Positions 57,200 to 64,000 of a stretch of 64,000 nt of DNA are shown here, in pieces. The position numbers and the translations under genes are program-made. The notes under the pieces were generated by a model. The model was not told where the DNA came from. It saw only the letters and a list, made by a program, of their open reading frames with translations, and searched no databases. Every line of letters starts with the position of its first letter. Within the stretch, counting starts at the first letter, position 1. This stretch comes from Luteibacter rhizovicinus (GTDB lineage Bacteria > Pseudomonadota > Gammaproteobacteria > Xanthomonadales > Rhodanobacteraceae), in the NCBI RefSeq assembly GCF_004342265.1, contig NZ_SMCS01000003.1, forward strand, positions 310,001-374,000, given 5' to 3'.

Positions 57200-60100
57200 A
57201 TGGCCGAGAGCAGTCTTCCAAAGGGATCACGGTTGGCTGCGGGGCGCGAACGCGCCCGCACCCTCTATAAGTCGCATCGCCTGCGCAAAACCCTTCTGAT
57301 CCTTCTGGCGATCGTCGTACTGTTCGGCCTGCTTGGCTTCTTCGCGACGCCGCCCTTGCTGAAAAGCCAGCTCGAGACGCGCGCAAGCGCCGCGTTGCAA
57401 CGACCGGTGACGCTGGGTGGCGTCCATATCAATCCCTTTACCCTGCGCGTCGAACTCGATCGGCTGCATATCGGCGAACGCGATGGCAAAACGCCCTTCG
57501 TCGACGTCGACAAGATTGTCGTCAACGCATCCTGGTCCTCGCTGTTCCGCCGCGCGCCGATCCTGGACGAACTCTCGCTGCAGCATCCGCAATTGCACCT
57601 GGTCCGCACCGCCGACCAGAAATACAACTTCTACGATCTCGTCGAACGCTTCATGACCCGTCCCGCGGCACCGGACGAACCCCCGACCCGCTACGCGCTG
57701 TCGAACATCAGCATCCATAACGGCGACATCCAGTTCAAGGATGCCGTGCACGACGTCGACCATCGCGTGGACCAGCTGGAACTCGGCGTTCCTTTTATCG
57801 CCAACCTGCCCAGCGACACCGACATCTTCGTCCTTCCTTTGCTGTCGATGCGTGTCGACGGCAGTCCCATCCATATCGAAAGCAAGGCAAAACCATTCGC
57901 CGCGGTGCGCGATTCGGCGACACATTTCAAATTCGACAAACTCGACCTGCCGCGCTACCTCGCCTATGCACCGTTCGCGATGCCGGTGGCGGTAAAGCGT
58001 GGCCTGCTTTCCGGCGACCTCGAACTGCATTTCCTGATGAGCAAGCCAGCGCCGCAGATGCAACTGACCGGCACGCTGACGATGGACGACTTCGTCGTCA
58101 CCGCGAGCAAGGATGCGCCCCTGCTGGAACTGGGTCACGGCACGATCGCGCTGACCCAGGTCGAACCGCTGATCTCGCGCCATCACTTCGGTGCGATCGA
58201 CCTGCAGCGCGCGACCCTGCATTACACACGCATGGCCGGCGGACATAGCAACTTCGACGCACTGACCGGCGGCGCCTCCGCGCCGGCCAAACCCGACGAA
58301 CCAGCAACCCAGATACGTATCGACGCGGTAACCCTGCAGGGCTCCCGCATCGACTACCAGGACCTCAGCGGCAAAGCCCCGGCCGGATTGTCGCTGGACG
58401 ATATCCACGGCAACCTGCGTGGCCTGTCCACCGTCGCGGGCCCGGCGGGCAGCATGGATCTGACCGCCGGACTTTCCGGCGGCAGCCTGGCCGCCAGCGG
58501 CAAGCTCGACCTTGCCAAAAGCAACTACACCGGCAAGATCGGCCTGAAGAAGGTCGCCCTGTCTCCACTGCTACTTCTCGCGCCGCCGATGATGAACGCC
58601 GATGTCTCCGGCGGCACCATCGACGCTGACGGACAGGTGCAGGCAACCTGGAGTCCCACGCTCAACGTCCATCTGGAGCCGGCGACAGTCAGCCTCGAGG
58701 ACTTCGCCCTCGCATCGCATGGCGGCAAAGTCACACCCGTCGCGTGGAAGACGTTGAAGGCCGAGATCGCCAGCTACGACATGGCTGGCAGCGAAGCGCA
58801 TCTGAACCACCTCACGCTCAGCGGACTGAAGCTGGACGTAAAGCGTCTGCGCAACGGCACGATCGATCTGACCGGCCTGATGCTGCCGCCCGTCAAGGGC
58901 GCACCGGCTACCCCCGCCTTCCGCTGGAGCGTGGCGCACCTCGGCCTCGATGACGGCGCTGTGACCTTCCTCGACACCAGTATCGAAGGCAGGCCAAACC
59001 CGGTGAAGCTGACGGCCGACAAGTTCGGTATCGACGACCTGTCCAACGACATGCGCAAACCGCTGAAGCTCGATCTCAATGGCAGCCTCGGCAAGGGCGG
59101 CGCTTTCGCGGTCACGGGTACCGTGCGTCCCGAGCCGGTGAATGCCGACCTGAAGATCAAGGCAAGCCGACTGGATCTGGTGCCGCTGGTGCCCCTGATC
59201 ACTGTTCCCCTGAACGTACATATCGTCAGCGCGCAGTTGGCGCTGAATGGACGGCTACGCTACACGGATCGCGGCAGCGCGCCGGCCAACATCGACTACC
59301 GCGGCCAGGCCACGCTGGGTCGTGTGCGCGTGCAGGACAAGGTCAGCGGCGACGACTTCCTGCACTGGACGTCGTTGTCGGCCAGCGGCACCGAGCTACG
59401 TATGGGCGAAGGCGCCCCACACGTGTCGGTGGGCGGACTTGCGCTGGACGATTTCTATGCACGCGTGATCGTCAACGCCAACGGACGCATGAACCTGCAG
59501 GACGTGGTGGCGAACCAGACCCAGGCGCCGGTTTCGGTCACCCGCACGCAAGACGGCAGCACGCCGAAGCCGGCTACGCCTGCATCCGCACCCGTGCCGC
59601 CCGCGCCGCCCGTGGATACCGGTCCCAAACCGGAAATCCAGATTGGCCAGATCACCCTGACCCGCGGCCAGCTCAATTACACCGACAATTTCATCAAGCC
59701 CAACTACACGGCGAATGTCACGCAGCTCACCGGCAAGATCGGCGCGTTCGGTACGGCTGGCAGCGGCCCGCCGGCCGATCTCACCCTGCAAGGCCAGCTC
59801 GACGACAACGCGCCGGTGACGATCGACGGCACGATAAATCCACTGGCTCCGGTCGCATTTCTCGACGTAAAGGCCAAGGCCGATGGCGTGGAACTCACGC
59901 ATCTGTCGCCCTACTCCGGCAAGTACGCCGGTTATCCGATCACCAAAGGCCGCCTCACCGCCGACGTCCACTACCTGCTCGACCAGGGCAAGCTCACCGC
60001 GGACAACCACATCTTCATCGACCAGCTGACCTTCGGCGATCGCCTGGAAGGACCCGGCATCAGCCATCTGCCGGTCAAGCTGGCGGTTGCGCTGCTGAAG

Positions 60101-60814
60101 AATTCGCAGGGTCAGATCGACGTCCATGTACCGGTATCCGGTTCGCTGGACGATCCGCAATTCAGCATGGGCGGTCTGATCTGGCGTGCCATCGGCAACC
60201 TGATCATGCGCGCGGTCACCTCGCCGTTCCGTCTGCTCGCCTCGGCGGGCGGCAGCGATAAGGATCTTGGCTATGTGGCCTTCGCGCCCGGCTCGGCCGT
60301 ACTCGACACGGAGGCGCAGTCGCGCCTGACCGATATAGCCAAGGTACTCAACGACAAGCAATCGCTGAATCTGGACATCATCGGGCGCATCGACCCGGCG
60401 AAAGACGAGATCGGCTTGCGCCAGGTGATGGTTCAGGACCTCGTGGTCAGGGAAAAGATGGACGACGAGGGCGACAGCAAAGACGCCGACCCCACCGCGG
60501 TAAAAGTCGACCCCGCCGAATACGACAAGTACCTGGAAAAAGCCTACAAGCATACGAAGTTCCCGAAGCCGCGCAATTTCGTGGGCCTGGCCAAATCCGT
60601 GCCGTCGGACGAAATGAAAAGCATGCTCGAGACGAACATGCCGGTCGATCAGGATGCATTGCGCCACCTCGCCGAACGGCGTGCCGACGCGGTGCGCCAG
60701 TGGTTGCGCGGCAAGGTCGACGACAAACGCATCTTCGTCCTCGCGCCCAAGCTCGATGCAAAGGGTATCGACGATGAAGGCAAGACCACACGCGTGGATT
60801 TCGGCCTGCACTAG
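57200..60814 (+). CDS. DUF748/AsmA-like envelope protein
   Basis: The 1204-residue protein starts at 57200 (GGAG about 11 nt upstream); an ATG at 57122 is possible. One N-terminal helix ([21 protein letters not shown]) anchors a long periplasmic, beta-rich chain. It has the AsmA-family opening ([32 protein letters not shown]) and repeated DUF748 segments. A Pro/Ala linker ([19 protein letters not shown]) and the C-terminal [26 protein letters not shown] block follow. AsmA-like proteins of this size form grooved bridges that move phospholipids to the outer membrane; that role is inferred. It separates tdh from kbl. Confidence 0.9.
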   Translation: MAESSLPKGSRLAAGRERARTLYKSHRLRKTLLILLAIVVLFGLLGFFATPPLLKSQLETRASAALQRPVTLGGVHINPFTLRVELDRLHIGERDGKTPFVDVDKIVVNASWSSLFRRAPILDELSLQHPQLHLVRTADQKYNFYDLVERFMTRPAAPDEPPTRYALSNISIHNGDIQFKDAVHDVDHRVDQLELGVPFIANLPSDTDIFVLPLLSMRVDGSPIHIESKAKPFAAVRDSATHFKFDKLDLPRYLAYAPFAMPVAVKRGLLSGDLELHFLMSKPAPQMQLTGTLTMDDFVVTASKDAPLLELGHGTIALTQVEPLISRHHFGAIDLQRATLHYTRMAGGHSNFDALTGGASAPAKPDEPATQIRIDAVTLQGSRIDYQDLSGKAPAGLSLDDIHGNLRGLSTVAGPAGSMDLTAGLSGGSLAASGKLDLAKSNYTGKIGLKKVALSPLLLLAPPMMNADVSGGTIDADGQVQATWSPTLNVHLEPATVSLEDFALASHGGKVTPVAWKTLKAEIASYDMAGSEAHLNHLTLSGLKLDVKRLRNGTIDLTGLMLPPVKGAPATPAFRWSVAHLGLDDGAVTFLDTSIEGRPNPVKLTADKFGIDDLSNDMRKPLKLDLNGSLGKGGAFAVTGTVRPEPVNADLKIKASRLDLVPLVPLITVPLNVHIVSAQLALNGRLRYTDRGSAPANIDYRGQATLGRVRVQDKVSGDDFLHWTSLSASGTELRMGEGAPHVSVGGLALDDFYARVIVNANGRMNLQDVVANQTQAPVSVTRTQDGSTPKPATPASAPVPPAPPVDTGPKPEIQIGQITLTRGQLNYTDNFIKPNYTANVTQLTGKIGAFGTAGSGPPADLTLQGQLDDNAPVTIDGTINPLAPVAFLDVKAKADGVELTHLSPYSGKYAGYPITKGRLTADVHYLLDQGKLTADNHIFIDQLTFGDRLEGPGISHLPVKLAVALLKNSQGQIDVHVPVSGSLDDPQFSMGGLIWRAIGNLIMRAVTSPFRLLASAGGSDKDLGYVAFAPGSAVLDTEAQSRLTDIAKVLNDKQSLNLDIIGRIDPAKDEIGLRQVMVQDLVVREKMDDEGDSKDADPTAVKVDPAEYDKYLEKAYKHTKFPKPRNFVGLAKSVPSDEMKSMLETNMPVDQDALRHLAERRADAVRQWLRGKVDDKRIFVLAPKLDAKGIDDEGKTTRVDFGLH

Positions 60815-60834
60815 AGCCAATCGGCCGGGGGGCT

Positions 60835-60840
60835 CATAAT
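60835..60840 (+). promoter_or_regulatory. -10 element of kbl
   Basis: CATAAT lies 27 nt before the kbl ATG, followed by CGGCGTTT exactly as before tdh. AAGGAA then precedes the start codon. Confidence 0.55.
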
Positions 60841-60867
60841 CGGCGTTTCCCGTTAAGGAAACTCCCC

Positions 60868-62067
60868 ATGAGCTACCCCGGCCAGTCCCGCTTCGCCAGC
60901 GAACTCGAATCGATCCGCGAACAGGGTCTGTTCAAGAGCGAACGCATCATCACCTCGCCGCAGTCGGCAGAGATCGTGCTTGAAGACGGCCGCAAGGTGC
61001 TGAACTTCTGCGCCAATAATTACCTCGGCCTGGCCGATCACCCCGACGTGATCCAGGCGGCCAAGGACGCGCTCGACACCCACGGCTTCGGCATGGCCAG
61101 CGTGCGCTTCATCTGCGGTACGCAGGATCTGCACAAGCAGCTGGAAGCGAAGATCGCCGAGTTCTTCGGCACCGAGGACACCATCCTCTACGCCGCCTGC
61201 TTCGACGCGAACGGCGGCCTCTTCGAGCCGCTGCTAGGCGAAGAAGACGCCATCATTTCCGATGCGCTCAACCACGCATCGATCATCGACGGCATCCGCC
61301 TGTGCAAAGCCAAGCGCTTTCGCTACGGCAACTGCGACATGGCCGATCTCGAGGAACAGCTGAAGGCCGCCGACGCCGCCGGTGCGCGCACCAAGCTGAT
61401 CACCACCGATGGCGCGTTCTCCATGGACGGCTTCGTCGCCCCACTCGCCGAAATCACCGCCCTGGCCGAAAAATACGGCGCGCTCGTCCACATCGACGAA
61501 TGCCACTGCACCGGGTTCCTCGGCGACACGGGTCGCGGCTCGGCCGAAGTACACGGCGTCCTGAACAAGATCGACATCTTCACAGGCACGCTCGGCAAGG
61601 CACTCGGCGGCGCACTGGGTGGCTTCACCACCGGCCGCAGGGAAGTGATCGAGATGCTGCGCCAGCGTTCGCGCCCGTACCTTTTCTCGAACTCGCTGCC
61701 GCCGCATGTCGTCGCCGCCGGCATCAAGGTTTTCGACATGCTGGCCGCCGCCGGCGACCTGCGCGACAAGGTCAAGGAAAACACGCGGTACTTCCGTGAA
61801 AAGATGACCGAAGCCGGTTTCGACATCCGTCCGGGCCAGCACCCCATCGTGCCGGTGATGATCTACGACGCGAAACAGGCCCAGGCCATGGCATCGGCCC
61901 TGCTGGACGAAGGCATCTATGTCACGGGCTTCTTCTTCCCCGTGGTGCCGCAGGGCAAGGCACGCATCCGCACGCAGATGAGCGCAGCGCACACGCGCGA
62001 ACACCTGGATCACGCCATCGACGCATTCACCCGCGTGGCCAAGCGCCTGGGCGTCCTGCCGGCCTGA
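60868..62067 (+). CDS. kbl: Glycine C-acetyltransferase (2-amino-3-ketobutyrate CoA ligase)
   Basis: Kbl is a 399-residue PLP enzyme that splits 2-amino-3-ketobutyrate with CoA into glycine and acetyl-CoA, completing threonine breakdown begun by Tdh. Motifs are [34 protein letters not shown], the Asp-His pair in [13 protein letters not shown] and the PLP lysine in [19 protein letters not shown]. The glycine made can feed GcvP. The last 41 nt overlap the convergent pseudouridine synthase gene. Confidence 0.98.
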   Translation: MSYPGQSRFASELESIREQGLFKSERIITSPQSAEIVLEDGRKVLNFCANNYLGLADHPDVIQAAKDALDTHGFGMASVRFICGTQDLHKQLEAKIAEFFGTEDTILYAACFDANGGLFEPLLGEEDAIISDALNHASIIDGIRLCKAKRFRYGNCDMADLEEQLKAADAAGARTKLITTDGAFSMDGFVAPLAEITALAEKYGALVHIDECHCTGFLGDTGRGSAEVHGVLNKIDIFTGTLGKALGGALGGFTTGRREVIEMLRQRSRPYLFSNSLPPHVVAAGIKVFDMLAAAGDLRDKVKENTRYFREKMTEAGFDIRPGQHPIVPVMIYDAKQAQAMASALLDEGIYVTGFFFPVVPQGKARIRTQMSAAHTREHLDHAIDAFTRVAKRLGVLPA

Positions 62068-62845
62068 CGCTCACGCCCTGCGCACCGCGCCCGGACATGG
62101 GCGTCGCGCGCAGGGCGTCCACTTCCGCGGAACTCAGATGCCGCCACTGCCCCTTGGGCAGCTCGCCGAGCGTCAACGAGCCGATGGCGATGCGCACCAG
62201 TCGCACCACATCGAAACCCAGCGCCGCCAGCAGACGGCGGATATGGCGGTTACGCCCTTCATCCAGCGTGACCTCCAGCCAGGCATTGCGCTCGCCCTGA
62301 CGTAACAGCGAGGCGTGGCGCGCACGCAGGAAGTCGTCGCCGTCGCGCACGCCTTCGCGCATGGCGGCCAGTGTCGCCTCGTCGGGCGTACCGGCCACCT
62401 GGACGTGATAGGTCTTGTCCACGTGCGTGACAGGCTCGGTGATGCCCGCGGCCCACACGGTGTCATTGGTGAGCAGCAGGAGGCCTTCGCTGGCCTTGTC
62501 CAGACGCCCCACCGGACCCAGCCATGGCAGGCCGGCCTCGGCCAGCGCGGTGTAAACCGTATCCCGGCCGCGCTCGTCCGCCGCGGTGGTAACCAGCCCG
62601 CGTGGCTTGTTCATCATGATGTAGACCTGCGCCACCGCCTCGGCGCCACCGCCATCCACTTCGATGCGCTCGGGACCGGCGATCGGAAACTCCGGATCGA
62701 GCACGACACGGCCGTTCACCGTAACGCGCCCTTCGCGCGCCAGCCGCTCAGCCTGGCTGCGGGAGCAGATGCCGCGTTTGGACAGGACACGGGCCAGCCC
62801 GAAGGTAGGCGTGGTTTTTCGGGGGTGGGAAGGCTTGTGGATCAT
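62027..62845 (-). CDS. RsuA/RluB/E/F-family pseudouridine synthase
   Basis: The 272-residue RNA-modifying enzyme has an N-terminal S4 domain ([31 protein letters not shown]). The synthase domain has the catalytic Asp in [19 protein letters not shown] and the family motif [18 protein letters not shown]. The group includes enzymes that modify 16S or 23S rRNA; which position is modified cannot be read here, although the S4 domain excludes RluE-type minimal proteins. Its Gly/Arg-rich C-terminal tail ([19 protein letters not shown]) extends over the end of kbl. Confidence 0.93.
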   Translation of the reverse strand: MIHKPSHPRKTTPTFGLARVLSKRGICSRSQAERLAREGRVTVNGRVVLDPEFPIAGPERIEVDGGGAEAVAQVYIMMNKPRGLVTTAADERGRDTVYTALAEAGLPWLGPVGRLDKASEGLLLLTNDTVWAAGITEPVTHVDKTYHVQVAGTPDEATLAAMREGVRDGDDFLRARHASLLRQGERNAWLEVTLDEGRNRHIRRLLAALGFDVVRLVRIAIGSLTLGELPKGQWRHLSSAEVDALRATPMSGRGAQGVSVRPAGRPGAWPRG

Positions 62846-62862
62846 CGCTAAAGGTTAGCGGA

Positions 62863-63057
62863 CCGGTGCTTTCTGTGGGAATTGCTCTCTGTGGAGCGCG
62901 CCTGCGCGCGAAAGCCTACGGAGCGAAGAAGGCTCGGTGCTCACATCGCGAGCCCGCAGATCTGGCCACGGATGCCACGTACGGCATCTATGCTTCGTAG
63001 GCTTTCGCGCGCAGGCGCGCTCCCACAGAGAACAACGGAGAGCACAGAAAGCACCGG
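62863..63057 (+). repeat. Large nested REP doublet (195 nt)
   Basis: The outer arms CCGGTGCTTTCTGTG (62863-62877) and their complement (63043-63057) match perfectly over 15 bp. Inside, REP arms (62886-62920, GTGGAGCGCGCCTGCGCGCG; 63000-63030 inverted) match nearly perfectly. The centre holds no gene. Confidence 0.88.
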
Positions 63058-63082
63058 GCATATCGCCAGCGGCTACGAAGCC

Positions 63083-63115
63083 AAAAAAAAACGGCGGGCC
63101 GAGGCACGCCGTTTC
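63083..63115 (-). terminator. Terminator of the NlpC/P60 gene
   Basis: On the minus strand AAACGGCG...CGCCGTTT pairs around TGCCTCGGCC and runs into a stretch of nine T residues. Confidence 0.85.
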
Positions 63116-63160
63116 GGAAAATACGTTGAAGGAGGACCGTTAAGTGCGTTCGATAAAACC

Positions 63161-63859
63161 TTAAATCCTCGCGATGCCTTCCGGACGCTTCGCACCGACG
63201 AAGTGCTTGGCCCAGTATGCCTCGTTGAGGCTGTCGACGCGGACCGTCTTACCCGCCGAGGGCGAGTGGATGAACTGGCCGTTGTCGATGTAGATACCGA
63301 CGTGCGAGACGGCCTTGCCGCGGGTGCGGAAGAAGACCAGGTCGCCCATCTTCATATCGTTGCGCTTGACCTTCAGGCCGGCGAGGAACTGGCTGGCCGA
63401 ATTGGACGGCAGGTCCAGACCGATGCTGTGGCGGAACACGTAGCGGACGAAGCCGCTGCAGTCGAAACCCGTCGACGGCTGGCGGCCGCCACGGTGGTAC
63501 CGGATATCGCGAAGCTTCATGGCAAAGGCCATGAGGACGTTACGGGCATCGCCATCGACATGACCGGCAAGTTTGTCGGTCGCGTCCGCAACCAGGCTCT
63601 CGTCGTCGCCGTCGTCGCCTTCATCGTCGGTCTTCGCCACGGCAGCCTGAGTGGCGGCGGGCTTCGTGATCGCGGTCAGGTCGGGAACCGTGGACTGGGC
63701 AAGCGCGGTAGCTGGAGCAAAGACAGGCAGATCGGTCAGAAGCAACGAGGCGGACTCGCTAAGGCCAGCCGGGGGCGTAACGTTTTCGGCAAAAACAGGT
63801 GTAACGGCGGCGGCACATGTAAGGGCTAACGCGAGAGCGGTCAGTCGCTTTAAATGCAT
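63161..63859 (-). CDS. NlpC/P60-family cell-wall hydrolase
   Basis: The secreted protein has 232 residues from the ATG at 63859, where the signal peptide (LKRLTALALALTCAAAVTPVFA) begins. After a low-complexity acidic linker (KTDDEGDDGDDESLV) comes the NlpC/P60 papain-like domain: catalytic Cys in GFDCSGFVRYVF, His in VSHVGIYIDNG, and third polar residue His in FIHSPSAGK. Such enzymes cut peptidoglycan stem peptides between D-Glu and diaminopimelate. It stands alone with its own terminator. Confidence 0.95.
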   Translation of the reverse strand: MHLKRLTALALALTCAAAVTPVFAENVTPPAGLSESASLLLTDLPVFAPATALAQSTVPDLTAITKPAATQAAVAKTDDEGDDGDDESLVADATDKLAGHVDGDARNVLMAFAMKLRDIRYHRGGRQPSTGFDCSGFVRYVFRHSIGLDLPSNSASQFLAGLKVKRNDMKMGDLVFFRTRGKAVSHVGIYIDNGQFIHSPSAGKTVRVDSLNEAYWAKHFVGAKRPEGIARI

Positions 63860-64000
63860 GAGCGATAAGGCCTTTCTTTCGGTGAGTTGAGCCGCCTGCC
63901 ATGCTGACGACCGTGAACGAGCGGTGAAGTTAGCAAAGGACTCCCCCGCAGTTGTTGGCATAAAGTTAAAAAGGGGCCGATCTAGGAAATATTCAGATAA

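Overview
This window is high-GC gammaproteobacterial chromosome. Its gene content and order point to the Xanthomonadales, most likely Rhodanobacteraceae (Luteibacter/Dyella-like). The supporting features are the miaA-hfq-hflX-hflK-hflC-purA order, tandem S46 dipeptidyl-peptidases, a secreted chitinase with NagR-like operators, an OprP-type porin next to pst, and abundant REP-type inverted repeats. This placement is inference: there is no rRNA here and no search was run. I see no phage, transposase or CRISPR array; accessory traits sit as small islands between housekeeping genes.

Layout: 1-2205 holds a SulP anion transporter (cut by the window edge) with a beta-carbonic anhydrase and a small secreted protein. 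2528-9794 is phosphate acquisition (OprP-like porin, RNase T on the side, then pstSCAB-phoU behind a Pho-box-like site). 9809-14314 holds a REP doublet, a guanidinium exporter (gdx/sugE) behind a guanidine-II riboswitch, then rnr-rlmB and tRNA-Leu(CAG). 14521-19242 holds a methyltransferase-like membrane protein, a VOC protein, and gcvP behind a tandem glycine riboswitch. 19307-21502 is an unrecognised 731-residue protein that could be a secreted effector. 21701-24477 is an M16 peptidase pair. 24653-26190 is a second beta-carbonic anhydrase translationally coupled to a bestrophin channel. 26215-30076 is chitin use (GH3 hexosaminidase, GH18 chitinase with two NagR-like boxes). 30132-36034 is a five-gene valine/isobutyrate catabolic operon led by mmsA, with a cobalamin riboswitch in its leader.

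36147-39264 is the most interesting locus: a borosin-type (OphMA/SonM-like) peptide alpha-N-methyltransferase, a separate 111-residue precursor with a helical binding domain and repeated TGTQMPS core units, and, 3 nt downstream, a membrane diguanylate cyclase. This looks like a split-borosin RiPP system tied to c-di-GMP signalling. 39273-43572 holds a LysR regulator divergent from a cupin and an aldo/keto reductase, then a Kef-type antiporter. 43889-50126 is the hfl/hfq cluster. 50372-55855 holds a PAP2-like protein, a small membrane protein and two S46 peptidases. 56014-62067 holds tdh and kbl (threonine to glycine) around a DUF748 envelope giant. The window ends with an RsuA-family pseudouridine synthase and an NlpC/P60 hydrolase.

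Common threads are riboswitches (guanidine, glycine, cobalamin), two carbonic anhydrase-anion transporter modules, and glycine metabolism (gcvP, tdh, kbl). Start sites were chosen by Shine-Dalgarno spacing and signal-peptide position and often differ from the longest possible frame.
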